64,000 nucleotides of DNA from Bradyrhizobium jicamae (GTDB lineage Bacteria; Pseudomonadota; Alphaproteobacteria; Rhizobiales; Xanthobacteraceae), in the NCBI RefSeq assembly GCF_018130695.1, contig NZ_JAFCJX010000001.1, positions 124,001 to 188,000 of the forward strand. Reading direction: 5' to 3'. A program made the position numbers and the translations under genes. This document shows, piece after piece, positions 45,217 to 55,012 of the stretch. The notes under the pieces were generated by a model, which was not told the DNA's origin, searched no databases, and was given only the letters and a program-made list of their open reading frames with translations. Within the stretch, counting starts at the first letter, position 1. Each line of letters opens with the position of its first letter.

Positions 45217-46644
45217 ATGGGACGTTCGTTCGTACTCGCAAGCATGCCGACGACCGGACGCGACACTTTGAGTCCGCGACCGATCAACTCCCTGGCGCGC
45301 CTGCGAGCGATGCTCGCACCGGCGCCGGCGGCAGCCGCGATCGTCCTTGGGCTCGGCTCGTCGGCGAACGCGCAAGCGATTCCGTGGAGTGATGAAGTGT
45401 CGGCACCGTGGAACACGCAACGCATCTTCGAGCCGTCATCGCTTCCCAAGCTCGACGATCCCGACACGCAGGAGGAAGTTCCGCCCGAGGACACGCCCGT
45501 CAAGAACCGCCAGCAACCCGGCTATGAACCGGTCGGAATCCGCTACGGCTCCTGGATGTTCAATCCGGCGCTGATCTCCGGCGGCTTCTATGACAGCAAC
45601 GTGTTCTCGTCGAACACATCAAAACAGTCCGACGTCGCCGCCGTCATCGAGCCGACGCTTCGCGCCCACACGCTGTGGGAACGCCATGGCATGGACCTGA
45701 AGCTCGACACGCAACAGACACTCTACAGCCAGCACTCCAGCCTCAACCAGACCAATGCGAGCCTCAAGGGCTCTGGATGGATCGATCTGGCACACGACAT
45801 GCAAGTGCTGACCAGCTTTCAGATCGCCCATCTCAATGAAGGAGTCGGCACGCTGAGCTCGCCGTCGAACGCGATCGCACCGACACCTTATAATCTGCTC
45901 TCCGGCGACGTCACGCTGCGCAAGGAGTTCAACCGCCTCACGACATCGATCGGGATGCGCACCGATTCCTATGATTACGGCTCGACCCGCGCCCAGGACG
46001 GCACCGTCATCAATCAGGACGCCCGCGACGGCCAGATCTACTCGCTGCATAGCCGGATCGACTATGCAATCTCCTCGACGCTCGGCTGGTTTGCCGGCGC
46101 CGAGGGCAATGAGCGCAACATCCGCGGCCTTCCCGGCGCGACGCTGGATTCGCAAGGCTACCGCGCGCTCACCGGCATGACCATCGGGCTCAGCAACCTC
46201 ATCAGCGGCGAATTCGGCTTTGGCTATGTGCAGCAGACGTTTGTCGATCCCACGATCGGCACGGTCGAGGGTCCATCCTACCGCGCCCGCCTCACCTGGC
46301 GGCCGACCCGCCTGCTCGACATCCATTTCAACGCCGAGCAGCTGGTGACACAGACGTCCGAGACCAGCGCCACCGGCGTGCTGGCGAACGCGCTGCAGCT
46401 CGGCTTCGACTATGAGCTGCGCCGCAACGTCATCCTGTCGGTCTCCGGCGGCTACGAAAAGGACCGCTTCTTCGGTCAGCTTCGAAACGATCGCGTCATC
46501 ACCTCGGATGCGCGCGTCAAATACCTGATCAACCGTTTTGCCGCGGTCTCCGCCTACTATCGCTTCACCGCGCGCAGCAGCGACGTGGCGACCTTCAGCT
46601 ACGACAAGCATCTGGTGGGAATGAATGTTACAGCGCAGTTCTGA
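45217..46644 (+). CDS. Outer-membrane beta-barrel protein of the polysaccharide locus
   Basis: A 475-residue exported protein. A long signal region ends near residue 53 (AAAAIVLGLGSSANAQA). From about residue 105 the sequence shows alternating amphipathic strands and aromatic girdle residues, ending YDKHLVGMNVTAQF with a C-terminal phenylalanine, as in outer-membrane barrels (BBP2-like porins). GSWMFNPALISGGFYDSNVF is a typical start of such barrels. It could be the outer-membrane exit for the polymer. It overlaps the tyrosine-kinase gene by 20 bases. ATG 45217 preferred over GTG 45214. Confidence 0.82.
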   Translation: MGRSFVLASMPTTGRDTLSPRPINSLARLRAMLAPAPAAAAIVLGLGSSANAQAIPWSDEVSAPWNTQRIFEPSSLPKLDDPDTQEEVPPEDTPVKNRQQPGYEPVGIRYGSWMFNPALISGGFYDSNVFSSNTSKQSDVAAVIEPTLRAHTLWERHGMDLKLDTQQTLYSQHSSLNQTNASLKGSGWIDLAHDMQVLTSFQIAHLNEGVGTLSSPSNAIAPTPYNLLSGDVTLRKEFNRLTTSIGMRTDSYDYGSTRAQDGTVINQDARDGQIYSLHSRIDYAISSTLGWFAGAEGNERNIRGLPGATLDSQGYRALTGMTIGLSNLISGEFGFGYVQQTFVDPTIGTVEGPSYRARLTWRPTRLLDIHFNAEQLVTQTSETSATGVLANALQLGFDYELRRNVILSVSGGYEKDRFFGQLRNDRVITSDARVKYLINRFAAVSAYYRFTARSSDVATFSYDKHLVGMNVTAQF

Positions 46645-48943
46645 GCAGATTACCCTCCAGGGGCCTGAAGAGCCCGTCCGTCCGACGGCCGCGAGCTGGC
46701 AGCAGCCGACCGTCGATTTGCGCGAGATGGCCCGCATCCTGCGCCGCCGCTACCGGCTGGTGCTGCTGCCCGCCGCCGTGCTCGGCGCGCTGGCGCTGAC
46801 CTATGTGCTGTTCGCCACGACATTATATACGGCAACATCGACGGTGCTGGTCGACCCGCGCCGCGCCAGCGTGGTTGACACCAGCAACCAGGCGGTGCTG
46901 TCGAATTTCGGCACGGACGATGCCACCATCGAGAGCCAGACGCTGCTGATCCAGTCGATCGCGCTGCTCGATCGCGTGATCAAGCGGCTCAAGCTGACCG
47001 ACGACGAGGAATTCACGCCGACACCCAGCATTCTCGACCCGATCAAGCGGCTGTTCGCGTCCAGCGGACCGGAAGACGGCGCCAGCCCCGAAGACGCCGC
47101 GCGCGCCCGGTCGATGGATATTCTGTTGAAGCGGCTCAAGGTGACCCGCCAGGGAACCACGTTCCTGGTGGATATCAATGTCAGCTCACGCTCACCCACG
47201 AAGGCGGCGAACATCGCCAATGCCATCGCCGACGCCTATTTCGAGGAGCAGGTTCGCGCCAAATTCGATGCGACGCGGATTGCCGCCAACTGGCTCAACG
47301 GCCAGATCGGCGACCTCAAGGCGCGCGTGGTGACCTCGGAAAAGGCGGTCGAGGACTTTCGCGCCGCCAACAATCTGACGGTCTCGCAGGGCGTCACGGT
47401 CAACGACCAGCAGATCACCGACCTCAACGGCAAGCTGATCGCAGCCCGCGCCGCGACCGCCGAAGCCCGCGCGAAATACGACCAGGTGCAGCAAATTGCA
47501 AAATCCGGCGGCGATCCCGGCGGGATCAACGCGGCGATCTCCTCCGACATGATCACCAAGCTGCGCACGCAATATGCCGACATCGCCAAGAACGAGGCGG
47601 ACCTGTCGAGCAAATACGGCGCGCGGCATCCCCTCGTCGCCAATGTCCGCGCGCAATTGAAAGATACCCAGCGGCTGATCAACGAGGAAATCCGGCGCAT
47701 CGTCGACAGCACGCAGCACGACTACGACGTCGCGCGCTCCCGCGAGGCCTCGCTCAGCAAGAGCCTCGACGAGCTGCAGGGCGTCTCCAGCACCTCCGGC
47801 CAGGCCCAGGTCCGCCTGCACGAGCTGCAGCGCGAGGCCGAGGCCAACCGCACCCTTTATGAATCCTACCTCGCGCGGTCGAAGGAGACGACAGCGCAAG
47901 AAAGTCTGGAGATGCCGGACTCCCGTGTCGTCACCAAGGCCGGCATTCCGATCAGTCCGTCCTGGCCCAAGAAGCCGCTGATCCTCGGCCTTGCCGTCAT
48001 GCTCGGCCTCGGCATGGGCAGCGTGCTGGCGTTCCTGGTCGATTATCTCGACGGACGGATCAAGACGCTGGAGCAGGCCGAGGCGATTTCCGGCGTGCCT
48101 TCGCTTGCCGCCGTTCCCCTGATTAGCTCGGGCGAGCTCGCCGCGATGGCGCGGCGGGGCCGCGACCAGCTCGACCGTTACGATCCGCGCACCGCGGGCC
48201 TGCTGCCGCCGGCGTTGCAGCCGCCCTTGACCCGCTACGCGATCGAGGCACCCGGCACCTTCTTTGCCGAGGCGATCCGCGCGGTGCGCCTGGCGCTTCA
48301 GCGCGCCATCCGCGTGCAGCCGATCAAGGTCGTGCTGGTCTCATCAGCGCTCGACAGCGAGGGCAAGACCACATTCGCCATCAACCTCGCGCAGTCGCTG
48401 GCCACCCTCGGCATCCGCACGCTCCTGATCGACGGCGATCTGCGCAATCCGCAGCTGACGCGGTCATTGGCGCCACATGCGGCAGCCGGGCTGATGGACA
48501 TCGCGATGGGCCGCTGCACGCCCGAGCAGGCGATCCTGACCGATGAGGGCACCGGGCTGTCCATTCTGCCGTCGACGCAGATCAAGCACGCAGAACTGAT
48601 CACGGAGCTGATGTTCTCGGATCAGATCGTCGATATCCTCGATCACTTCCGCCATCGCTTTGAGCTGATCATCGTCGATTCCCCGCCGCTGGTGCCGCTG
48701 GTCGACGGCCGGGCGCTGGCGGAGCTCGCCGACCGCATCGTGCTCGCCTGTGCCTGGGATCAGACCCCGCGCGAGGTCCTGACCCACGCCATCGATCTGC
48801 TCGCGCCCGTGCGCGATCGCATCCTCGGCACCGTGCTGACGCGCGTCGACCTCTCCAGGCTGCAATTCTACGATTACTATCGCAGCTCGGCCTATCTGAA
48901 GCCTTACGGCACCGCGCCGCTCCGACAGGGAGCCGCGCAGTGA
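46625..48943 (+). CDS. Polysaccharide co-polymerase and tyrosine autokinase (Wzc/ExoP-like)
   Basis: A 772-residue inner-membrane protein that controls polymer length and export. Two membrane helices (about 42-62 and 448-468) enclose a periplasmic Wzz domain with coiled coils. The cytoplasmic BY-kinase has the Walker A motif SEGKTTFAINLAQSL (Lys581), Walker A' LLIDGDLRNPQL and Walker B LIIVDSPPLVPLVDG. The C-terminus has a small tyrosine cluster (FYDYYRSSAYLKPYG) for autophosphorylation. It starts within the end of the beta-barrel gene and its stop overlaps the next gene by GTGA. Confidence 0.93.
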   Translation: MLQRSSEQITLQGPEEPVRPTAASWQQPTVDLREMARILRRRYRLVLLPAAVLGALALTYVLFATTLYTATSTVLVDPRRASVVDTSNQAVLSNFGTDDATIESQTLLIQSIALLDRVIKRLKLTDDEEFTPTPSILDPIKRLFASSGPEDGASPEDAARARSMDILLKRLKVTRQGTTFLVDINVSSRSPTKAANIANAIADAYFEEQVRAKFDATRIAANWLNGQIGDLKARVVTSEKAVEDFRAANNLTVSQGVTVNDQQITDLNGKLIAARAATAEARAKYDQVQQIAKSGGDPGGINAAISSDMITKLRTQYADIAKNEADLSSKYGARHPLVANVRAQLKDTQRLINEEIRRIVDSTQHDYDVARSREASLSKSLDELQGVSSTSGQAQVRLHELQREAEANRTLYESYLARSKETTAQESLEMPDSRVVTKAGIPISPSWPKKPLILGLAVMLGLGMGSVLAFLVDYLDGRIKTLEQAEAISGVPSLAAVPLISSGELAAMARRGRDQLDRYDPRTAGLLPPALQPPLTRYAIEAPGTFFAEAIRAVRLALQRAIRVQPIKVVLVSSALDSEGKTTFAINLAQSLATLGIRTLLIDGDLRNPQLTRSLAPHAAAGLMDIAMGRCTPEQAILTDEGTGLSILPSTQIKHAELITELMFSDQIVDILDHFRHRFELIIVDSPPLVPLVDGRALAELADRIVLACAWDQTPREVLTHAIDLLAPVRDRILGTVLTRVDLSRLQFYDYYRSSAYLKPYGTAPLRQGAAQ

Positions 48944-50328
48944 CCGTGCACCGCGCGATCACGGGCGCACCGCTTGCACCCGTCTATCGAACTGCACCGC
49001 GCGCAGAACAAATGCGCACGGCGAAGGCCGACTGGGTGATCGAATGGGCTGCGGCCGGATTCCTGCTGCTCGCCGTCATCGCGACGTTCACGCTGTCGGC
49101 GGGCATGCTGACCAACTGGAAAATCCACTATCTGACCGCCGGCGGCAATTTCCTCGAGAAGCTGCACCCCACCACCTATTTCACGCTGCTGGCCTTCGGC
49201 CTGCTGCTGCTCCGCAGCCGCGGCCCGGTCGGCGAGATCGACAGGATGTTCTCGCAGGCCTCGCTGCTGGTGCCCTATCTGATCTGCTGGTTGCTGCTGC
49301 TGGTCCAGATGTTCGTGCTGGAGCGGCCCTTCACGGTCATCATCGACACCTTCCTGCTTCCGGTCCTGCTCTGCCTTGCAATCTGGCAGATGTCGCCGAC
49401 GCGACGCCGGCCATTGGTCTGGGCGATCCATGCCGCGATCTTCGTCAACATCGTGCTCGGCTATTACGAGTATTTCTCCGGGCATCGCCTGATTCCGCTG
49501 ACGCTCGGCGACATCATCGTCGTCGGCGAATGGCGATCCTCGGCGCTGCTCGGCCATCCCCTCACCGCGTCGGGCGTGATCGGCGCCTATGTGATGGCGC
49601 TGATCCTGCGGCCGGCGCTGTGCCCACCGATTCTCGTGCGCCTGCCATTGATCGGCTTCAGCCTGGCCTCGCTGATGGCGTTCGGCGGTCGCACCGCGCT
49701 CGTCACCGTGCTCGCCGTGATCGCGCTCGCCGCGGCTTTCGAGATCTGGCAGCTGTTGCGAGGCAAGCGGATTCCGCTGCTGGCCGCTGCCGGCGCGATC
49801 TGCGTCCTGTTCGCGGCGGCCGCAGTGATCTTCGCCGCACTCTATCTCGGCATCTTCGACAAGATGCTGCTGCGCTTCTCTTCCGACAAGGGCAGCGCGC
49901 TGGCACGATTCGCGACCATCGACTTGCTCTCGCATTTCGACATGCGCGAGCTCCTGCTCGGGCCGAACCCGGTACGGGTCAACGCCCTGCAGACCCAGCT
50001 CGGGCTGAACTACGGCATCGAGAACTTCTGGATCTCCAGCATCGTGCAGTTCGGATTGATCCACACCGCCTTGCTGACCGCCGGCCTTGCCTGCTTCTTC
50101 ATCGAGATCGTGCGCCGCTCCGATCGCGCGGTCTGGGCCGTCCTGCTGCTGATGCTCGCCATCGCTGCAAGCTCCGTGAGCTTCTCCTCGAAGAACATCC
50201 AGCTTGCACAATTCATCATCCTGATCTCGCTGCTGCTGCCGCGAACACCGTCCACCGCCGGTGCAAGAGCGATCTCGCGCGATCGTCGTCCATCTCTTCC
50301 GGCACAGGTCGCCGGACAAGGACTTTGA
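48940..50328 (+). CDS. Polysaccharide polymerase candidate (VpsF/Wzy-like)
   Basis: A 462-residue inner-membrane protein with about ten hydrophobic segments and a larger periplasmic loop near GPNPVRVNALQTQLGLNYGIENF. Topology and place next to the tyrosine kinase match the VpsF family, which takes the polymerase role in some exopolysaccharide loci. GTG 48940 overlaps the kinase stop. No other Wzy-type protein is seen in the locus, which supports the assignment, but sequence alone does not prove it. Confidence 0.7.
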   Translation: MTVHRAITGAPLAPVYRTAPRAEQMRTAKADWVIEWAAAGFLLLAVIATFTLSAGMLTNWKIHYLTAGGNFLEKLHPTTYFTLLAFGLLLLRSRGPVGEIDRMFSQASLLVPYLICWLLLLVQMFVLERPFTVIIDTFLLPVLLCLAIWQMSPTRRRPLVWAIHAAIFVNIVLGYYEYFSGHRLIPLTLGDIIVVGEWRSSALLGHPLTASGVIGAYVMALILRPALCPPILVRLPLIGFSLASLMAFGGRTALVTVLAVIALAAAFEIWQLLRGKRIPLLAAAGAICVLFAAAAVIFAALYLGIFDKMLLRFSSDKGSALARFATIDLLSHFDMRELLLGPNPVRVNALQTQLGLNYGIENFWISSIVQFGLIHTALLTAGLACFFIEIVRRSDRAVWAVLLLMLAIAASSVSFSSKNIQLAQFIILISLLLPRTPSTAGARAISRDRRPSLPAQVAGQGL

Positions 50329-50329
50329 T

Positions 50330-51364
50330 ATGACCATCTATGTCGACAACACCCATCTTGGGCGCCACGTCACCGGCCTCGAACGGATCACGCTCGAGCT
50401 GTTCTCGGCAGATGCGCTGGCGCCGCTCGACATCGTGCCGGTGACCGCAACCGGCACGCGTCAGATGGTCACGACCCAGACGCTGGGGCTGCCGATGCGG
50501 CTTGCCACCTCCTCCTCGATCCTGCTGTGCCCGGGCTTTCCGCCGAGCCCTTTGCTGCGGCCGTTCGCGTCCCGCGTGCTGCCCTACATCCACGACGATT
50601 TTCTGGTGACGCGCCCCGCCGAGCTCAATCGCCGCGCACGGCTCTACATGGCCGGGCCGTTCAAGCTCGCGCTCCGTCATTACCCGCGCTTCCTCGCCAA
50701 TTCGAACGACACCAGGCGAAAACTCTCCGCCCATTGCCGCCCCGACGCGGAGATCACGCTCTACCGGCCGCCGGTCCGCAATGTGTTTGGCCTCTCCGCC
50801 AATGCGCGGCTGGCGCGCAGTGGCGAGCCGAACCCGCTGCGCCTGGTCGGGCTCGGCACCGTCGAACCGCGCAAGAATTTCCTGGCCGCCCTCAGCTTGC
50901 TCAGCGCACTGCGCGCGCATCTCTATCCCGATGCGACGCTCGACATCGTGGGGCGTCGCGGTTGGGGCGATGATTGGGATCGGCTCAGCAGCGCCGCCGG
51001 CGTGACGCTGCACGGCTACCAGCCGACCGAGCGCGTCAAGGAGCTGCTCAATCGCGCCGACCTGTTCGTCTGCACGTCTCATGACGAAGGCCTCGGCCTG
51101 CCCCTGCTCGAAGCGCAGTACGCGGGCCTGCCCGTGGTCGCGCCCGACGCGCCCATCTTCCATGAGGTGCTCGGCCAGTCCGGCATCTTCATCGACACGG
51201 CCGACCCCGCGGTCGGCGCGACGCAGGTCGCGGCAATGCTTGCAACCGGCGATTGGCGTGCACGGTATGCGGCACTCGCCGCGGCGAACCTGCAGCGCTG
51301 GAATGCGCTCGCCCGCGGCGACCGCGACGCGGTGATCGGCCTGATCGCCCGGCTTGCGGCCTGA
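50330..51364 (+). CDS. Glycosyltransferase, GT4-like
   Basis: A 344-residue GT-B glycosyltransferase. The C-terminal nucleotide-sugar domain has VGLGTVEPRKNFLAALSLL, VTLHGYQPTERVKELLNRAD and the EX7E-type CTSHDEGLGLPLLEAQYAG. ATG 50330 lies one base after the previous stop; the frame is open from 50261 but only inside the polymerase gene. Donor and acceptor sugars are unknown. Confidence 0.87.
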   Translation: MTIYVDNTHLGRHVTGLERITLELFSADALAPLDIVPVTATGTRQMVTTQTLGLPMRLATSSSILLCPGFPPSPLLRPFASRVLPYIHDDFLVTRPAELNRRARLYMAGPFKLALRHYPRFLANSNDTRRKLSAHCRPDAEITLYRPPVRNVFGLSANARLARSGEPNPLRLVGLGTVEPRKNFLAALSLLSALRAHLYPDATLDIVGRRGWGDDWDRLSSAAGVTLHGYQPTERVKELLNRADLFVCTSHDEGLGLPLLEAQYAGLPVVAPDAPIFHEVLGQSGIFIDTADPAVGATQVAAMLATGDWRARYAALAAANLQRWNALARGDRDAVIGLIARLAA

Positions 51365-51391
51365 CGCTTCAGCTCAGAAGGAACCGCTTTC

Positions 51392-52507
51392 GTGCCGACG
51401 GCCAACAATGAAATGAAGCATCTCGATGCCTTGCGGATCATCGCCGCGTCGGCGGTCGTGGTGCTGCACTATGCTGACTACTTCAAGGAGCTTGTGGTCG
51501 GCTGTTTCCTGGTCAGTCACGTCTGGCACTTCAACCTGTTCGTCGACCTGTTCTTCGTGGTCTCCGGCTACGTCATCGCCAGCCAGTATCTTGGGCGCGT
51601 CGAGAGCCCGGCCGCGGTCGGCCGCTTCCTGTGGCGACGGCTGGCGCGGATTTATCCGCTGCACCTTGCGACGCTCACCTTCTATGTGATGATTGCGCTG
51701 GTCGCACATCTCGGCGTCGCCAGCGGTGACAATCCGGCGCGCTATCCGTTCTCCGATCTCCCGGCGCAGCTTCTGCTGCTCCACGCCTTCGATGGTGCCC
51801 GCCTCACCTTCAACTTCCCGAGTTGGTCGCTGTCGGCGGAGATGTTCTGCTATCTGTTGTTTCCGATCATGGCCGTCGTCGCCGTTTCTCGACGGCATTG
51901 GATCCTGACATTGGTGATCGCAGCCGCGACGGCCAACAGCGTTTGGGCCGCCTTGGCAGGAACAACTCCCTGGGCCGACTGGATAAACCAGGGCGGCGCC
52001 TTCCGCGCCGTACCCGCCTTCGCGCTCGGCGTCGCCTGCCACCTCTATCGCGACCGCCTCGCGCAGGCGCCGGCCATCCCTGGCGCGCTCGTCGTTGCCT
52101 TGATCGCCTTCATGGCGTTCGGCTGGCTGCTGTCGCCGATGGGCGCACTTGCCGCGGTCTACGCTGTTGCGCTCCTCGCCATCCAGGCGGATTGCAGCGG
52201 CCGCGCGACGTTGGTGTCCACGTTGCACCTCGATCGCTGGTCACCGTTGACCTATTCCTGCTACATGCTGCACATCCCCGTCGCGACCGTCGTCATCAGC
52301 TTTGGTGCGCGCCTGCTTCACCTTGATGCCAGCGCCGGCAAGCTGATCCTGGCTCCGCTCGCCGTCGTCGTGCTGGCAGCCGCGAGCGTCGCTTCACTGC
52401 GCTGGTTCGAGACGCCGCTGCGTCGTGCGCTAACCGAGGCCTATGATCGACGCTTCGCGCGGCCCGCCGTCGCATCGCCGCTGGCGCGCCAGGAGGCGCT
52501 GCGATGA
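51392..52507 (+). CDS. Membrane acyltransferase, family 3
   Basis: A 371-residue membrane protein with about ten hydrophobic segments. The N-terminal motif KHLDALRIIAASAVVVLHYADY contains the catalytic-type histidine of acyltransferase family 3, and FFVVSGYVIASQYL and SWSLSAEMFCYLLFP are family motifs. It probably adds acetyl or another acyl group to the polysaccharide. GTG 51392 is the probable start. The next gene is a second member of the family, overlapping by four bases. Confidence 0.87.
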   Translation: MPTANNEMKHLDALRIIAASAVVVLHYADYFKELVVGCFLVSHVWHFNLFVDLFFVVSGYVIASQYLGRVESPAAVGRFLWRRLARIYPLHLATLTFYVMIALVAHLGVASGDNPARYPFSDLPAQLLLLHAFDGARLTFNFPSWSLSAEMFCYLLFPIMAVVAVSRRHWILTLVIAAATANSVWAALAGTTPWADWINQGGAFRAVPAFALGVACHLYRDRLAQAPAIPGALVVALIAFMAFGWLLSPMGALAAVYAVALLAIQADCSGRATLVSTLHLDRWSPLTYSCYMLHIPVATVVISFGARLLHLDASAGKLILAPLAVVVLAAASVASLRWFETPLRRALTEAYDRRFARPAVASPLARQEALR

Positions 52508-53556
52508 CTATTTTGGCGGAAACACGCAGCGTATCGGTTCCGGCGCGGGACGTCGCGACACCGGTGGCTTCGCGCGATACGGTCTTCGATACGATGCGCG
52601 GGATCGCCATCCTGATGGTGATCGGAATCCACGCGCTTCCGCAACCGCTCGACGCGGCCTGGAGCAAGTCGATCGACGCCGCCTTGCGGCCCTGCGTTCC
52701 GATCTTCCTGTTCGCATCGGGATATCTGACCGCAAAAGCCGGCCGCGTCCCCCTCGCAAAGCGACTCACGGCGGCGCTGATCCCCTACACCATCGCTTTC
52801 GCCGCCGCCTACGTCTACATGGCCGCCCATAACCCTGCGATGGACCACCGCTTGATCGCCACGCTCGCGCGGTTCGGCCTCGCCTACGTGTTCGTCTATT
52901 ACTATGTCTTCGTCTACCTCGGCTGCACGATCGTGTTGTGGCTGATCTTCTCCGGCCAACGCCCCGATGCCGAAGGGCAGGATCAACGCCTCACCTTGCT
53001 CCTCATCCTCGCGATCGGGTTTGGCCTGGCCACCGGCGCCTATCTCGACCCGGCAATGGCGCGTCTCGGCTTCTCCGACCCCCTGATCGAGGAAACGCGG
53101 ATGCGCGACATCCCCTTCTGGTTCAGCTTTGTCGCACTCGGTGCTCTCACCGCCATGTATCGTCCTTCGATCGACCGCAGGACCGTCACGTTGCTCGTCG
53201 GCGCGACCGCCGTCGCCTTTCTTCTGTACGCCACGGTCCGTGTCCTCGGCATCGGTGACGCCGCCGCCTACGATTCCGTTGCCTACTTCCTCTACGCCGG
53301 CTTGTTGTGCCTGCTGCTATGGTCGTCACAAGCACGGCTGCCGGCGATGGCCGCCATCGGCTCAGGGAGCTACTTCATCTATCTCTGGCACATCTTCATC
53401 GTCATGGCCCTGCGCGATCACGCTGCCTTGCGCCAGTACGGCCCCGTCGCGAGCTTTGTCGTCACCTGCAGCGTCACGGCGACGCTGAGCATCGGCGCCT
53501 TGTGGTGCCTCCGCCGATGCGCGCCCGCTCGGCTGGCACGATGGTTGGGAGCCTGA
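52504..53556 (+). CDS. Membrane acyltransferase, family 3 (second copy)
   Basis: A 350-residue membrane protein with about ten hydrophobic segments. FDTMRGIAILMVIGIHALPQ holds the conserved arginine and histidine, and FLFASGYLTAKAG is the second family motif. It diverges strongly from the preceding acyltransferase, so the two probably act at different positions or with different acyl groups on the repeat unit. ATGA overlap with the preceding gene. Confidence 0.85.
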   Translation: MTILAETRSVSVPARDVATPVASRDTVFDTMRGIAILMVIGIHALPQPLDAAWSKSIDAALRPCVPIFLFASGYLTAKAGRVPLAKRLTAALIPYTIAFAAAYVYMAAHNPAMDHRLIATLARFGLAYVFVYYYVFVYLGCTIVLWLIFSGQRPDAEGQDQRLTLLLILAIGFGLATGAYLDPAMARLGFSDPLIEETRMRDIPFWFSFVALGALTAMYRPSIDRRTVTLLVGATAVAFLLYATVRVLGIGDAAAYDSVAYFLYAGLLCLLLWSSQARLPAMAAIGSGSYFIYLWHIFIVMALRDHAALRQYGPVASFVVTCSVTATLSIGALWCLRRCAPARLARWLGA

Positions 53557-53559
53557 CCG

Positions 53560-54999
53560 ATGCTGCTCCGCCACACCCTGCTCTATCTGCCCGCCCAGTT
53601 CGTCGGCCCGCTGTTCCAGCTGCTGGCGATGATCGTCTGGACGCATGTCGTCGACGATCACACGCTCGGCATCATCACGCTGGTGACCGCCACGCATGAA
53701 TTGCTGCAGATCGGCCTGCTGGCCTGGTGGTCGCAATATGCGCTGCGTTTCTCCGGCCGTTACCAGGACGACGACCAGGCCCCACGATTCTATCGCACCG
53801 AGAATGCCGTGCTGCTGCTCTCGGTCATCCTGCAGGCCGTCGCGATCGCCTTCCTGCTGCATTTCGTCATCGCGCCGGGGGTCAGCACGGCGGTGATCCT
53901 CGCCGCGATCGGCTATGTCGTCACGCGTTCGTTCAATCTGTACATCAGCGAGCGCGCGCGGGCGCAGCACCAGATCGGGGTCTATTCGATCCAGCAGGTG
54001 CTGGGGCCAGCCGTCGGCTTCCTGCTCGGACTGCTCCTGATCAAGCTGTTCGGCCGCGCCGCCGAATGGCCGCTCACCGGTTATGCCGTCGCACAGCTCA
54101 CCGCGGCCCTGGTCGTTCTGCCGAGCATCCCGCGCAGCAGCGCCATCTGGCCGATCGACCGCAAGATCGTGCGGCATGCCCTGCACTATGGCGTTCCCCT
54201 GATCATCGGCGGCGCGCTCGGCTGGGTCGGCCTCAACGCCTCCCGTTTCGTCGTCAACGAGCTCTCGGGCGTCGCAGCAGCCGGTCTGTTCGCCGTCGGC
54301 TACGGTCTCGGTCAGCGCGCGGCGGCCGTGGCTGCCATGCTGGTGACGGCCGCGGCCTTCCCGCTTGCCGTCAAGCGGATGGAGGTCGCGGGAAGCCAGG
54401 CCGCAATGCGCCAGCTCGCCGACAACACTGCGCTGCTGGTTGCCATCCTCGCGCCGAGCCTGACCGGCATTTTCATGCTGCGCACCGAGATCGTGCATCT
54501 CCTGATCGCCCAGCCGTTCCAGCAGGCGACGCTCGCCATCCTGCCGCTATCGACGCTGGCCGGCGCGATCCGGAATCTGCGCGCCCATTTCGGTGATCAG
54601 GTGTTCCTGCTGCACAGCCGCACACGCTGGATGATGGCGATCTCGGCCATCGACGCCGTCACGACCGTCATCCTCAGCGCGATCGGCGTGCACTATTGGG
54701 GACTCGCCGGCGCTGCCGGCGCCACCGTGGCGTCGGCCCTCACCGCAGCCATCGTGTGTTTCTCGATCGGCTTTTCGCTGTTCGGGCTGACCCTGCCGGT
54801 CGTGCACCTGGTCCGGATCGCCTGCGCGACGCTCGCGATGGCCGCGCTGCTGCAGTACTTCCCTGAAGCAACCAACGGCGTGATGCTTGCCGGGCACATC
54901 GTCGCCGGCGCCACCGTTTATGTGGTGGCGCTGGCACTGCTGTATGCCCCTCTGCTGCTTCGGCTGCTGCGCGCCCGACCGCAACATTCCGGAGCGTGA
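53560..54999 (+). CDS. Lipid-linked oligosaccharide flippase (Wzx/MATE-like)
   Basis: A 479-residue inner-membrane protein with 12-14 hydrophobic segments of the polysaccharide flippase type (FVGPLFQLLAMIVWTHVV; HYGVPLIIGGALGWVGLNAS). It would move the lipid-linked repeat unit to the periplasmic side for polymerisation. It starts three bases after the acyltransferase stop. The convergent GH10 gene ends 13 bases after its stop. Confidence 0.85.
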   Translation: MLLRHTLLYLPAQFVGPLFQLLAMIVWTHVVDDHTLGIITLVTATHELLQIGLLAWWSQYALRFSGRYQDDDQAPRFYRTENAVLLLSVILQAVAIAFLLHFVIAPGVSTAVILAAIGYVVTRSFNLYISERARAQHQIGVYSIQQVLGPAVGFLLGLLLIKLFGRAAEWPLTGYAVAQLTAALVVLPSIPRSSAIWPIDRKIVRHALHYGVPLIIGGALGWVGLNASRFVVNELSGVAAAGLFAVGYGLGQRAAAVAAMLVTAAAFPLAVKRMEVAGSQAAMRQLADNTALLVAILAPSLTGIFMLRTEIVHLLIAQPFQQATLAILPLSTLAGAIRNLRAHFGDQVFLLHSRTRWMMAISAIDAVTTVILSAIGVHYWGLAGAAGATVASALTAAIVCFSIGFSLFGLTLPVVHLVRIACATLAMAALLQYFPEATNGVMLAGHIVAGATVYVVALALLYAPLLLRLLRARPQHSGA

Positions 55000-55012
55000 T
55001 CGCCGAGACCGG

